64,000 nt of DNA from Anthoceros angustus. Lineage: Eukaryota > Streptophyta > Anthocerotopsida > Anthocerotales > Anthocerotaceae. This document shows, piece after piece, positions 35,762 through 46,925 of this stretch (position 1 is the stretch's first letter; every line of letters begins with the position of its first letter). Position numbers and translations under genes: made by a program. Location of the stretch: assembly GCA_010909165.1 (NCBI GenBank), contig MU008152.1, positions 124,001-188,000 on the forward strand. The letters are read 5' to 3'. The notes below the pieces were generated by a model. It had not been told where the DNA came from. It saw nothing but the letters and a program-made list of their open reading frames with translations, and searched no databases.

Positions 35762-38700
35762 ATGGCGGCGCTCCTGGCGCTGTGCTTTCTCCTGCTGCTG
35801 CAGCAGGGCCCGGCATCCGCGCAGCAGCAGCCCGTAGGTGGGAGCTCCAGGCCTGCCCTGCGGATGCGTATGGCGGCCGCTTGCATTTTCCACCTCCGAC
35901 TCACTCCGGCTTTCGTGTGACAGGATTCATCAACGTGGACTGCGGCTCCGCGCCCGGTGCCACGCCTTACACCAACCCGTCCACCGGGCTCCAGTTCGAG
36001 GCCGACAACTACATCTCCACCGGGCTCATCGGAACAGTGGACCCCGGGGTGGACGCCACTGCCGATCTGCAGACGCTGAGATACTTCCCGCCGGATTCCA
36101 CGCCCAAGAAGAACTGCTACGTCGTGCCGGTGCTGATCGGGACCCAGTACCTCATCCGGGCCTGGTTCCTGTTCGGGAACTTCATCAAGGCGCCGGATAA
36201 TGGGACCCTCTCGTTCCGGGTATGGGACCGTGATTTGCAGGATTGAAGGCGTGGGGTGGTGTGGGTTTGCGGAATTGTGCCCGCGGGTTTGTGGGTTTGC
36301 GGAAATGTGCCCACGGTTTTGTGGGTTTGTTGTGCAGCTGGGCATCGACGCCACGTTGTGGGGGAGCGTGCAAATCGACACGGTGAATGAGTACGCCAGT
36401 CCCTACTTCGAGGAGGCCCTCGTGTGGACGACCAAGCCCTTCGTGAGCGTCTGCCTGATCCGCCTCCACGACACCGACACCCCCTTCATCAACTCCCTGG
36501 AGCTCAGGCAGATCGGCCAGCCCAGCTCGTATCTGGGGGGCTTCGTCGATTCTGCTGCCAACTTGCTCGCCCTCGGGGTGAGACGGAACTTCGGGGCAGC
36601 GCCAGGCTCCGTCTTCAGGTGGCGTCATCGTTCCCCCGGCTTTGCTCTGTGGGTCGGGAGTTGGATCGCCCAGCTGGCCTCACGTTGGTTGCTGCTTGTG
36701 GGTGCTTTGCTTGGCCTTGGCCCTCCAGATTCCCGCAAGACAACTACGACCGGCTGTGGCCGGCCTACGTTCCGGCTCAAACCAGCTCGTGGACTTCCGT
36801 GGTGGCACCGCTGTACCCGGATCAGCCCATGGTCTACAACTCCTCCCAGCAGGCGGACTATGTTCCCAGCGTGGTCACGCAGACCGCCGCCACCTGCAGT
36901 GGCTGGATGTCGTACACCCTGTCGCTGGGCACTCCGCTGATTAGCTCCACCTTCTATGTGGCCATGAGCTTCGCCGAGCTCGAGGTTCTGCCGGCAGGAG
37001 AAAGGTATGTGGGACATGGTATGAGATGGCCCCTGCCTGTGCTTGATGGGCCGTGCTTGATGGGCATGCGTGTGCTCTTGGGTACCGTGCAGTCGGGGAA
37101 TGCAAGTTCGGACGAACTTCCTGAGGCCGCCATCCTCCGGCGACTACTACTATCTGGACTTGGCCGCTGTTGGAGCTCCTGGGCCATACCAAGTCTTCCA
37201 GTTTGGGAACCGGAACTACGAGCTTCCAGCCAGCGAGACGCCCACCCTCTTCTTCAACTTGAGCAGGGATCCCACGTCTGACAAGGACCCCATCATCAAC
37301 GCCTTCGAAGCCCACTTTGTCATACCAGTGGCTGCTGGAACTAGTACAGACGATGGTGAGCTGCTGTTGCACGTTTGTGTCATTGTTTGTTATTGTTTTC
37401 TCCGCTCTGCCTGCTTTCCGCAACTCACTGCTGGCCACCGTGGTGCCTTTTTCCAGTGGATGCGCTCACTTCAATCAATCTTGCAATCGGACTCCCGCAG
37501 TGGGTTGGGGATCCTTGCTCTCCCATCCCGTGGGACGAGCTCATCTGCACGGGGAACCGTGTGACAGGACTGTAGGTTGCTGCCCCGGCTCCTCTGCAGC
37601 GAAGGGAGTGTCGGAGAGGTTGCATTGGAAGGAAGTCTGTTTAAGTTCATGACGCCGCCTGCTTCTTGTCGGTGCTTGCAGGAATCTGTCGGGCAAGGGT
37701 CTCACCGGCCTCATTCCCTTCAACATCTCATTGCTCACGGAGCTCACCTCGCTGTGAGCACCGCTTCTCGATACCCTAGTCCCTTTCCACTTTGCAGCAG
37801 ACGGTCATTGTTTGTATCGAAGCTGACAGACGTTTGTGTAATGTGTGCAGAGACGTCTCTAATAACCGCTTTACTGGTCCCCTTCCGACCTGGGTGGCAA
37901 ATCTTCCTTTGCAGTCGCTGTGAGTGATAACGTCGGGTGTCGAGGAAAAACGTGCATTTGCGGTTTGCAGGATTTGTCTTCGACGTGCAGGGGACATGTT
38001 TTTGTGGTGGTGCAATCTAAAGTTTTCTTCTTCTGTTTCACAGGGATGTTTCCAACAACAACTTGAATGGTACCTTTCCTGCAACATACATCACAAGGAT
38101 ACCTACGTTTAGGTTAGGGGATGGCTTTGGTTTGTTGAATAGTCTGCGTTTCTTTTGATGCTGCAATCTGCTTGCGCCTAACCAGCAGTCATCCACCACT
38201 GTGTGCTGAAGGTATTCTGGGAATCTGCAGCTCAGCTGCCAACCTTCAAGCAGTGCCGTTTGTCCAGCATCACCACAAGAAGCTTGTGTCACTCGTCGGT
38301 TATTGTCAGGAAGGACCTGAGCGGATTCTCTTGTACGAGTTCATGCCAGGAGGAGACTTGCGGGATCGGCTTTACGCTGGTATGTCCAGCTTTGCCACCT
38401 CCGCAGTCTTCATGCTGTCCCCATGTGGGCATTCCGGTGACTTGGCCTGACTCTGATTGAAATTGTGATCGTAGGTAAACAAGCTCGACAATTTCCGCTG
38501 AACTGGAGGCAAAGGCTGCGAATAGCCCTGGATGCTGCCAAAGGTGGGGGATGAAGGCTCATGACGGTGTTCTTCATTGGCGTTCATTTCTTATGATGGT
38601 CTTTCAAGTTCTGTCCTATCTATGATCAGGTCTGGAGTACTTGCACCACGGGTGCAATCCAGCCATCATCCACAGGGATGTGAAGAGCAGCAACATCCTT

Positions 38701-39494
38701 CTGGACGACAAACTGGATGCAAAAGTTGCCGACTTCGGAATGTCCAAACTGACGGATGATGACCAAACCCATGTGATGACCATGGTGGTGGGGACTCTCG
38801 GATATCTGGATCCTGAGTAAGCACATCGTCCAGTGGCCACCCTCCGCATCCTTTCTTTGTGTTGGGGGCTTACCTCTTTGTTTCCTCCTCACCCACCATC
38901 TTACGCAACTGATGCAGGTATAACGGAACTGGGTTGCTGACCGATAAAAGCGACGTTTACAGCTTCGGGGTAGTGCTTCTTGAAATCCTTTGCGGCCATC
39001 CCCCCATCTATCACGACGGTGCTCACAACAAATTCATCGTGGAAAAGGTGACAAGTGCTGCAACCTTAGTGTGGGTTCCCTTAATTCAGACAACGTGCTT
39101 GGTTGCCCATCTCTAACAAAGCTCACACTCCAAGCAGGTGCGGGCTGCGATGAACACTGGTACCCTGGCGGAAATAGCGGATCCAGTTCTACGAGGCGAC
39201 TTCAAGCAGGAGGCAGTGTGGAGATACGTGGACGTGGCTATGTCGTGCGTGCCCCTCTCCGGCGCCGCCAGGCCCCCAATGAGCAAGGTGGTGTCCGAGC
39301 TTGTCCAGACCCTGGAGATGGAGTTCGGGCGCGACCAACTTGGGAGAAACTCCGGACACAGCGGCAACGGCAGCGGCAGCGGCTCCAACCCGCCTTCCGA
39401 CTTTTATCCCTCTGGCGTGTCACAGACAAACCCGTACGGCGTAGAGCAGCCTTCCCAAATCTTCTACAGCCATGAGGGCCCTCAAGCTCGGTGA
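35762..39494 (+). CDS. Malectin-like LRR receptor kinase lacking TM segment and kinase N-lobe
   Basis: The ATG at 35762 opens a signal peptide ([20 protein letters not shown]). Next comes a malectin-like ectodomain beginning GFINVDCGS and running through [37 protein letters not shown] and [10 protein letters not shown] to about 37350. An [18 protein letters not shown] hinge and three LRR exons follow (about 37680-38110). The gene then jumps directly into kinase subdomain IV-V ([33 protein letters not shown]). It continues through [24 protein letters not shown] and [12 protein letters not shown] to a stop at 39492-39494. The transmembrane helix, glycine-rich loop and ATP-anchoring Lys are absent from the roughly 150 bp available between 38113 and 38260. 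As assembled it cannot encode a working receptor kinase. A candidate for the missing N-lobe lies at 39917-40055. Confidence 0.8.
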
Positions 39495-39574
39495 TAGCAC
39501 GTCTTTTCGCGCTCTCCCTCCATGCCATACCGAGGTGAACGTGATCGCTCTGCCGTTCTCCCTTCCCATATTAA

Positions 39575-39864
39575 TATCTCATCCTTTCAGCCCGAGGCAG
39601 CTGCAGACTGATCAGGTCTTGGAGGAGCATCTAACGACGCAGATCTGTGCCAGTGCGTAGACATGTGTTGCGGTTGCGAAGGTGGAGGACGAGAAAGCTC
39701 GACGAGTAACGCGAATGACAAGGCTCCACATCAAATGTGTGTGCGTCCAAGAAACATGCACCAAAGACCTAATCAGCGCAGGTTGCGGGCTGACTGAATC
39801 AGACATCGACGATCTACAAGTCTTGCACAAGTCATGTGCCAGATGCAAAGACATGTCACTCCGC
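39575..39864 (+). repeat. Duplicated block A, copy 1
   Basis: A 290-bp block that appears identical to 42632-42921 at a constant offset of 3057 bp, with no indel noticed. This copy lies just 3' of the receptor-kinase gene and is probably its native flank. Its last 9 bp, TCACTCCGC, are also the first bases of the NAF1-derived block that follows. The frame starting at 39682 is Cys-rich (VCVQETC, AGCGL, SCARCKD); I recognise no family. Confidence 0.9.
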
Positions 39865-39916
39865 CAGTTATTGCCTGTTCCTACGCCCAAAATTGTCATT
39901 CATTGGTGGACGAGGA
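39856..39916 (+). repeat. 61-bp copy of the NAF1 3' end
   Basis: This block is identical to 55036-55096, at an offset of 15180 bp. There it is the antisense of the last NAF1 codons (…PRPPMNDNFGRRNRQ, stop) plus a few bases of 3' UTR. The direct plus-strand orientation is preserved. It is bounded on the left by 9 bp shared with block A. Confidence 0.92.
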
Positions 39917-40055
39917 AAGCCCAGCCATTCACACTACAAGCTATTGTGACGGCCACCCAGAATTTCAAAGAAAAACTTGGAGAAGGAGCGTTCGGTCCAG
40001 TCTTCCTTGGAGTCCTCCCAGACAAACAACTCGTGGCTGTGAAACGCATGACAGC
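39917..40055 (+). pseudogene. Orphan receptor-kinase N-lobe exon
   Basis: The frame encodes AQPFTLQAIVTATQNF, the glycine-rich loop GEGAFG, VFLGVLPD and VAVKRM. These are the juxtamembrane region plus kinase subdomains I and II of a malectin-LRR-type receptor kinase. Exactly these parts are missing from the receptor-kinase gene 1.8 kb upstream. The homology is lost soon after the Lys, where the Raf upstream duplication begins at about 40041. Confidence 0.8.
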
Positions 40056-42637
40056 ATGCCCTAACTCATGGACAGGAGAGAAATTTTCACACGTCCACAC
40101 ACAACTGCCAGTGCAAGTGCGAGTGCCAGTGCAGACCTACGGTGTCCTTGGCCGCCATGGTTCCGGTGCTACATGCGGGCCGGTGTGACCTAGCGGGCAC
40201 CGTCCGTGGTCCACACGGACGAACGAACGAACGAACGACTTGCTCACAGTCACTGCCTGCCCGATGCCTGATGCCTGATGTGGATGCCACCACGGCCTCC
40301 TCACAGCTCAAAGAAGCAGCAGCACGAAAGGCAGCAGCAATTCCGTTGGACTGTTACTGTTCCGTCGGACGCGCCATGTGTTGGTTGGCTCGACAACAAC
40401 GCAGCGGCAAGCGTTCGAGTTCAAAGCAGGAAGGGCAGCGTTGAGATATGACACGGACGTCACCCTGCCCCCGAGACCGGACCAGACCCAGGCCCAGACG
40501 GATTTAATTCAGCCTTCCTTCCCGTCCCCACTTCCCGCCATGCCCATGGGCCCCATGGGCCCCATGCGCCTCATTCATGGCCGATGATGACCATGGCCCC
40601 TTCTCACCGACAAACCCCATTATACCATCATACTGCCCTTTATACTCCATGCCCCGTCGGCCCCGTCGACTGGCCGTCGAGCCGGGGACCACGTCAAGCG
40701 GGCCGCGGGGCCACCTAACCAGCGCCCGCGCGCCAGTTCCGCTTCCGAATCGCTCTGGCCGCGGAGGCCGCCGTGGGGTAGCTTTAGGCCTGCCACAGCG
40801 GGGCCTCCTGTCTGTCGTCCATTTTATATTGCCTTTCGCCTCAAGCGCCTGCCGGCCGGGGGCCCTCTCTCATCACACTCATTCATCACTGTGAGCCGAG
40901 CCTGGGCCTGAGCCTGAGCCTGGGCCTGAGCCTGAGCCTCAGCCTGAGCCTGAGCCTGAGCCTCAGCCTGAGCCTCAGCCAGGAGCCGGATGAGACGCTG
41001 AGTCGGGCTGAGACGCGCTGAGACGCGCCGAGACGTCTGAGACGTTCTGAGACGCGCTGGCTGCTGCATTCCGTGCTGTGCGCGAAGCGAGGCCACGGGG
41101 GGCGGGGTGGGTGTGTGGCTGGCGCGCGGGCCTGCAGATCGGGGTGCTGGCCGGGGCGGGCGATGGCGATGGCGATCAGGAGGGCGGGAGCGCAGGGAGT
41201 GGTGGCAGCACAGACCTGAGACGTGAGATGTGGCCCGTGCTGGCGTTGGCTGCGGCTCCGCCGGGAGCGGGACGGCCTGGCTGCGCCCGCATTGGCTTCT
41301 GGAGCGGCTCCGCGGGCGGAAACCTGCGCCTTCGCAACTGGTGCCAGTCCGGGCCACCGATGAGGGCAGACGTGCACGCCAGAAATTGCGAGCTTCCCTG
41401 AATGTCAGAGTTTCTTTCCCGAATCAAGGCTCGCCTTGAACCCGGCCAACGCGCCCGCCTGTGATGACACAGGTAGGTGGAGTGGTGCAACGTCTTCCTG
41501 CCCGGCGGGACGCGGTGCCTGCTTGCCGGAATTTCTGACTGAGATTTGCATGATCCGTGGCCATGCGGCTTTCAGGGCGTGCCAGAAATTTTTTCTGGGT
41601 GAATTGCTTGCGAGTCTGCGGCTCGTTTTCGGTGGTTAGGTCGCTGGTTGGACATGGGTGGTGGTGGTGGAATCTGGATGTCTCGCTTCTCATTGTCGAG
41701 GAGGGAAGGGGAGGAGTAGATCTAGTCGGAAGATAAGGTGTTCAATTATTCATGCTCTGTCGATCGGGCTCCGGAGTGTTTTGTAGGTTTCTTTCTTTTG
41801 GCGTCAGCGTCCTCTGTCCTGGACTGTGATGGAAGCTCTCTGCTTGCATGTAGTTTTAGGTGCTGTGCGCGTAACGGTCGGCACAAAGCTGGCAGAATTT
41901 CGACGCACGTGTATGGCCCTAGTCCCGACATACAATTGCCATTTGTTGTTAACGAGGCGCATGTGGATATTTGTAGTCACATATGTAGGTGTATGCCTTT
42001 GGTGCGGCTTTAGTATGATAGACACTCGTCCAGGAAAAGGATAATGCTCTCAGCCGCTGAAACATTTTCTTGCCAGAAGGCTTGGGGGGTCACCTTCCTT
42101 CAACTGTACGTTGCGGATCAGAGTTTCATGAGCTTTTCTGCACGCCGACATGATTCCTGCGTGAAGTGTTACCGAGCATTTCGGTTTGTCCTTCCAGTTG
42201 TCCCTAATCACTGGCTTGTTCTGGCTTGTCTTATCCCTAGGATGGGTCCGAGCAGCTCTGGCAAGCATCAAGAAAGGTTACTCCTTCCTCTGTATTTGGT
42301 CTGTCTTGACCCCAAGGACGGGATATGATGGAACTGTAGAGGCTATTATAAGTGCACTACGTCTCTGGTTTACGTCTTCTGCAGGATAGGCAATAGATGG
42401 CCGTGATTTCACTTTGCCTGTTTCCCGTTTACAGGGTCCTACACATCCGTGATTGAAATTCTTGTTCCTTTTGTATCTACTCAGGAAAGAGACTACGCCA
42501 TTATTCAGACAGACGGGCAGTCATCGGAAGGAAGCGGGTGTAAAACTTGGTTGGGAAGATGAGCAATATAGCGATTGTCTCCCAGGATGTAGGTAGAGCA
42601 GGAGGATCAGCCTTGTGTCCTCCTGAGGATGTATCTC
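40041..42637 (+). pseudogene. Raf-like kinase 5' region, copy 1 (truncated by block A)
   Basis: This is the most complete duplicate of the upstream and 5' region of the Raf-like gene. It includes a promoter-like block (cattataccatcatactgccctttata near 40618), a GC-rich leader with a CCTGAG hexanucleotide array (about 40893-40983), a 10-11 bp gagacgcgctg minisatellite, then the region equivalent to 47900-48850. The start codon equivalent is at 42242. The coding part has small deletions relative to copy 4 (for example ggaaggaagcggg against ggaaggggaagcggg) and is cut at gatgtatctc, where block A copy 2 takes over. Confidence 0.8.
40893..40983 (+). repeat. CCTGAG-type hexanucleotide array in duplicated leader, copy 1
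   Basis: About fifteen units of (g)agcct(g/c) alternate among cctgag, cctggg and cctcag. Matching arrays lie at about 44137-44223, 46106-46196 and 47072-47163 in the other copies. The order of variant units is nearly the same in all four, so they were duplicated rather than expanded independently. Confidence 0.85.
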
Positions 42638-42921
42638 ATCCTTTCAGCCCGAGGCAGCTGCAGACTGATCAGGTCTTGGAGGAGCATCTAACGACGCAGA
42701 TCTGTGCCAGTGCGTAGACATGTGTTGCGGTTGCGAAGGTGGAGGACGAGAAAGCTCGACGAGTAACGCGAATGACAAGGCTCCACATCAAATGTGTGTG
42801 CGTCCAAGAAACATGCACCAAAGACCTAATCAGCGCAGGTTGCGGGCTGACTGAATCAGACATCGACGATCTACAAGTCTTGCACAAGTCATGTGCCAGA
42901 TGCAAAGACATGTCACTCCGC
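42632..42921 (+). repeat. Duplicated block A, copy 2, fused into a Raf exon
   Basis: Same 290 bp as 39575-39864. On the left it joins the Raf coding exon at TATCTC, a 6-bp sequence present at both parents (Raf gatgTATCTCctcgg; receptor-kinase flank ttaaTATCTCatcc). On the right it ends at TCACTCCGC and continues into unrelated sequence, not NAF1. Confidence 0.9.
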
Positions 42922-42985
42922 GCCACGGCATGCCTTTTGCCCCAATAATTCACAGTCCTTCAGCCGCCGGAGAGGCGATGCCACT

Positions 42986-43236
42986 GATCTCGCTCTACAC
43001 CGGGAAAGCGAGAAACCGAGGCTGGTGAGACCTCCATCACACTTGTGTCTAGAAAGCAACGAATCCGAGCTTGCGAACACCGATCTCGTTCGTACACCGA
43101 GGAGAGCGAGAAGCCGAGGCTGATAAGATTGCCCTCACACTCTTGTGCCTGGACGCAACAAATCCGCGCTTGCGAACGCCAATCTCGCTCCAATTTGTCT
43201 GGATGCAATGAATCACGAATTCGAGCTCGCAAGGTG
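42986..43236 (+). repeat. Minisatellite of about 97 bp, 2.5 units
   Basis: Units start at about 42986, 43082 and 43181. Each contains 'gatctcgct/gttc', 'gcgagaa(a/g)ccgaggctg' and 'gcttgcgaac'. The units are about 80% alike by eye. The array ends where the second Raf upstream copy begins at 43238. Confidence 0.7.
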
Positions 43237-43237
43237 C

Positions 43238-45474
43238 GAAACGCATGACAGCATGCCCTAACTCATGACCACAGGAGGAGAAATTTCACACAACGTCCAC
43301 ACACAACTGCCAGTGCAAGTGCGAGTGCCAGTGCGAGACCTACGGTGTCCTTGGCCGCCATGGTTCGGTGCTACATGCGGGCCGGTGTGACCTAGCGGGC
43401 ACCGTCCGTGGTCCACACACGGACGAACGAACGAACGAACGACTTGCTCACAGTCACTGCCTGCCCGATGCCTGATGCCTGATGTGGATGCCACCACGGC
43501 CTCCACTCACAGCTCAAAGAAGCAGCAGCAGCACGAAAGGCAGCAGCAATTCCGTTGGACTGTTACTGTTCCGTCGGACGCGCCATGTGTTGGTTGGCTC
43601 GACAACAACAGCGCAGCGGCAAGCGTTCGAGTTCAAAGCAGGAAGGGCAGCGTTGAGATATGACACGGACGTCACCCTGCCCCCGCGAACCGAGACCGGG
43701 ACCCAGACCCAGGCCCAGACGGATTTAATTCAGCCCCTTCCCCTTCCCCGTCCCCACTTCCCGCCATGCCCATGGGCCCCATGGGCCCCATGCGCCTCAT
43801 TCATGGCCGATGATGACCATGGCCCCCTTTCTCACCGACAAACCCCCATTATACCATCATACTGCCCTTTATACCTCCCCCCGTGCCCGTCGGCCCCGTC
43901 GACTGGCCGTCGAGCCGGGGACCACGTCAAGCGGGCCGCGGGCCGCACCTAACCCGGCGCCCGCGCCCACCGGGCTAGCGCTTCCGGGGGAATCGCTCTG
44001 GCCGCGGAGGCCGCCGTGGGGTAGCTTTAGGCCTGCCGCACAGCGGGGGCCTCCTGTCTGTCGTCCATTTTATATTGCCTTTCGCCTCAAGCGCCTGCCG
44101 GCCGGGGGCCCTCTCTCATCACACTCATTCATCACTGTGAGCCGAGCCTGGGCCTGAGCCTGAGCCTGGGCCTGAGCCTCAGCCTGAGCCTGAGCCTGAG
44201 CCTCAGCCTGAGCCTCAGCCAGGAGCCGGATGAGACGCTGAGTCGGGCTGAGACGCGCTGAGACGCGCCGAGACGTCTGAGACGTTCTGAGACGCGCTGG
44301 CTGCTGCATTCCGTGCTGTGCGCGAAGCGAGGCCACGGGGGGCGGGGTGGGAGTGTGGCTGGCGCGCGGGCCTGCAGATCGGGAATTGCTGGCCGGGGCG
44401 GGCGATGGCGATGGCGATCGGGAGGAGGGCGGGAGCGCAGGGAGTGGTGGCAGCACAGACCTGAGACGTGAGATGTGGCCCGTGCTGGCGTTGGCCAGGC
44501 TCCGCCGGGAGCGGAGGGACGGCCTGGCTGCGCCCGCATTGGCTTCTGGAGCGGCTCCGCGGGCGGAAACCTGCGCCTTCGCAACTGGTGCCAGTCCGGG
44601 CCACCGATGAGGGCAGACGTGCACGCCAGAAATTGCGAGCTTCCCTGAATGTCAGAGTTTCTTTCCCGAATCAAGGCTCGCCTTGAACCCGGCCAACACA
44701 GCAACGCGCCCGCCTGTGATGACACAGGTAGGTGGAGTGGTGCAACGTCTTCCTGCCCGGCGGGACGCGGTGCCTGCTTGCCGGAATTTCTGACTGAGAT
44801 TTGCATGATCCGTGGCCATGCGGCTTTCAGGGCGTGCCAGGAAATTTTTTCTGGGTGAATTGCTTGCGAGTCTGCGGCTCGTTTTCGGTGGTTAGGTCGC
44901 TGGTTGGACATGGGTGGTGGTGGTGGAGGAATCTAGCGATTGTCTCCCAGGATGTAGGTAGAGCAGGAGGATCAGCCTTGTGTCCTCCTGAGGATGTATC
45001 TCCTCGGACTGCCTCTCAAGAACTTTGGGAGACAGGAAGTTTAAGATCGAGGATTCGGATGGCTTCTACTCAGTTGTGCGGTATAGCTTCTTTGGTTTGT
45101 GATATATGCATTGTTTTGCCTGCTGGCCATATTACTCTGATACGTGCGAGCTCCTTTGACAGTTTGGGCTGTTCACTGATGTTTTCTCACAGTTTATGGC
45201 ATTTACTTGATATTGCAGAGTGCAAGCTTGAAAGTTCGTTTCTCCAGTGGGCTACCGACTCTTAAAGAGCTTCAAGAACTGGGGACTGAGGCCCCCTCCT
45301 CAGATGTGCTACTTGTAGATACCAAGGAAGATCTGGTTCTCGCTGGATTGAAGGAGCTTGTCTCAGAACTAGTTAAAGATTTAGGAGCAAATGTTTCTCT
45401 TACAACCAAAAAATAGCAGAAGTGGTGGGCTACTCTTCACTCCTGTGACTTGATGCCCACTGCGGCTGATGCCT
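43238..45474 (+). pseudogene. Raf-like kinase 5' region, copy 2 (internally deleted)
   Basis: It starts, like copy 1, at gaaacgcatgacagc and carries the promoter-like block, hexanucleotide array and leader. At about 44936 (ggaggaatct/agcgattgtctcc) it skips roughly 0.9 kb, including the start codon, and resumes inside the Raf coding exon. It continues through the next exon ([23 protein letters not shown]) to 45474. Single-base deletions relative to the intact gene break the frame (attcgg for attccgg; one A fewer in the A-run near 45410). Confidence 0.8.
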
Positions 45475-46925
45475 GATGTGGATGCCACCACGGCCTCCAC
45501 TCACAGCTCAAAAAGCAGCAGCACGAAAGGCAGCAGCAATTCCGTTGGACTGTTACTGTTCCGTCGGACGCGCCATGTGTTGGCTCGACAACAACAGCGC
45601 AGCGGCAAGCGTTCGAGTTCAAAGCAGGAAGGGCAGCGTTGAGATATGACACGGACGTCACCCTGCCCCGCAGACTGAGACCGGGACCCAGACCAGGCCC
45701 AGACGGATTTAATTCAGCCCTTCCTTCCCGTCCCGCCATGCCCATGGGCCCCATGGGCCCCATGCGCCTCATTCATGGCCGATGATGACCATGGCCCCTT
45801 TCTCACCGACAAACCCCATTATACCATCATACTGCCCTTTATACCTCCCCCCGTGCCCGTCGGCCCCGTCGACTGGCCGTCGAGCCGGGGACCACGTCAA
45901 GCGGGCCGCGGGCCGCACCTAACCCGGCGCCCGCGCCCACCGGGCTAGCGCTTCCGGGGGAATCGCTCTGGCCGCGGAGGCCGCCGTGGGGTAGCTTTAG
46001 GCCTGCCGCACAGCGGGGGCCTCCTGTCTGTCGTCCATTTTATATTGCCTTTCGCCTCAAGCGCCTGCCGGCCGGGGCCTCTCTCATCACACTCATTCAT
46101 CACTGTGAGCCGAGCCTGGGCCTGAGCCTGAGCCTGGGCCTGAGCCTGAGCCTCAGCCTGAGCCTGAGCCTGAGCCTCAGCCTGAGCCTCAGCCAGGAGC
46201 CGGATGAGACGCTGAGTCGGGCTGAGACGCGCTGAGACGCGCCGAGACGTCTGAGACGTTCTGAGACGCGCTGCTGCATTCCGTGCTGTGCGCGAAGCGA
46301 GGCCACGGGGGCGGGGTGGAGTGTGGCTGGCGCGGGCCTGCAGATCGGGAATTGCTGGCCGGGGCGGGCGATGGCGATGGCGATCAGGAGGAGGCGGGAG
46401 CGCAGGGAGTGGCAGCACAGACCTGAGACGTGAGATGTGGCCCGTGCTGGCGTTGGCTGCGGCTCCGCCGGGAGCGGGAGGGACGGCCTGGCTGCGCCCG
46501 CATTGGCTTCTGGAGCGGCTCCGCGGGCGGAAACCTGCGCCTTCGCAACTGGTGCCAGTCCGGGCCACCGATGAGGGCAGACGTGCACGCCAGAAATTGC
46601 GAGCTTCCCTGAATGTCAGAGTTTCTTTCCCGAATCAAGGCTCGCCTTGAACCCGGCCAACACAGCAACGCGCCCGCCTGTGATGACACAGGTAGGTGGA
46701 GTGGTGCAACGTCTTCCTGCCCGGCGGGACGCGGTGCCTGCTTGCCGGAATTTCTGACTGAGATTTGCATGATCCGTGGCCATGCGGCTTTCAGGGCGTG
46801 CCAGGAAATTTTTTCTGGGTGAATTGCTTGCGAGTCTGCGGCTCGTTTTCGGTGGTTAGGTCGCTGGTTGGACATGGGTGGTGGTGGTGGAGGAATCTGG
46901 ATGTCTCGCTTCTCATTGTCGAGGT
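45466..46925 (+). pseudogene. Raf-like kinase upstream region, copy 3
   Basis: It is joined to copy 2 at CTGATGCCT (45466-45474), shared by the Raf intron and the upstream block. It carries the promoter-like block (near 45820), hexanucleotide array and leader, then stops at TTGTCGAGG (46917-46925). There an internal Raf segment takes over, so it contains no coding exon. Confidence 0.8.

Larger units (their letters stand above)
39682..40188 (+). pseudogene. Chimeric open frame across four fused fragments
   Basis: A 168-codon frame runs without a stop through block A, antisense NAF1 3' end, a kinase N-lobe fragment and the start of the duplicated Raf upstream region. Only the kinase part, about residues 79-121, has recognisable homology. 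Since its pieces come from unrelated sources it is probably an accident of rearrangement, though it has an ATG. Confidence 0.6.
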
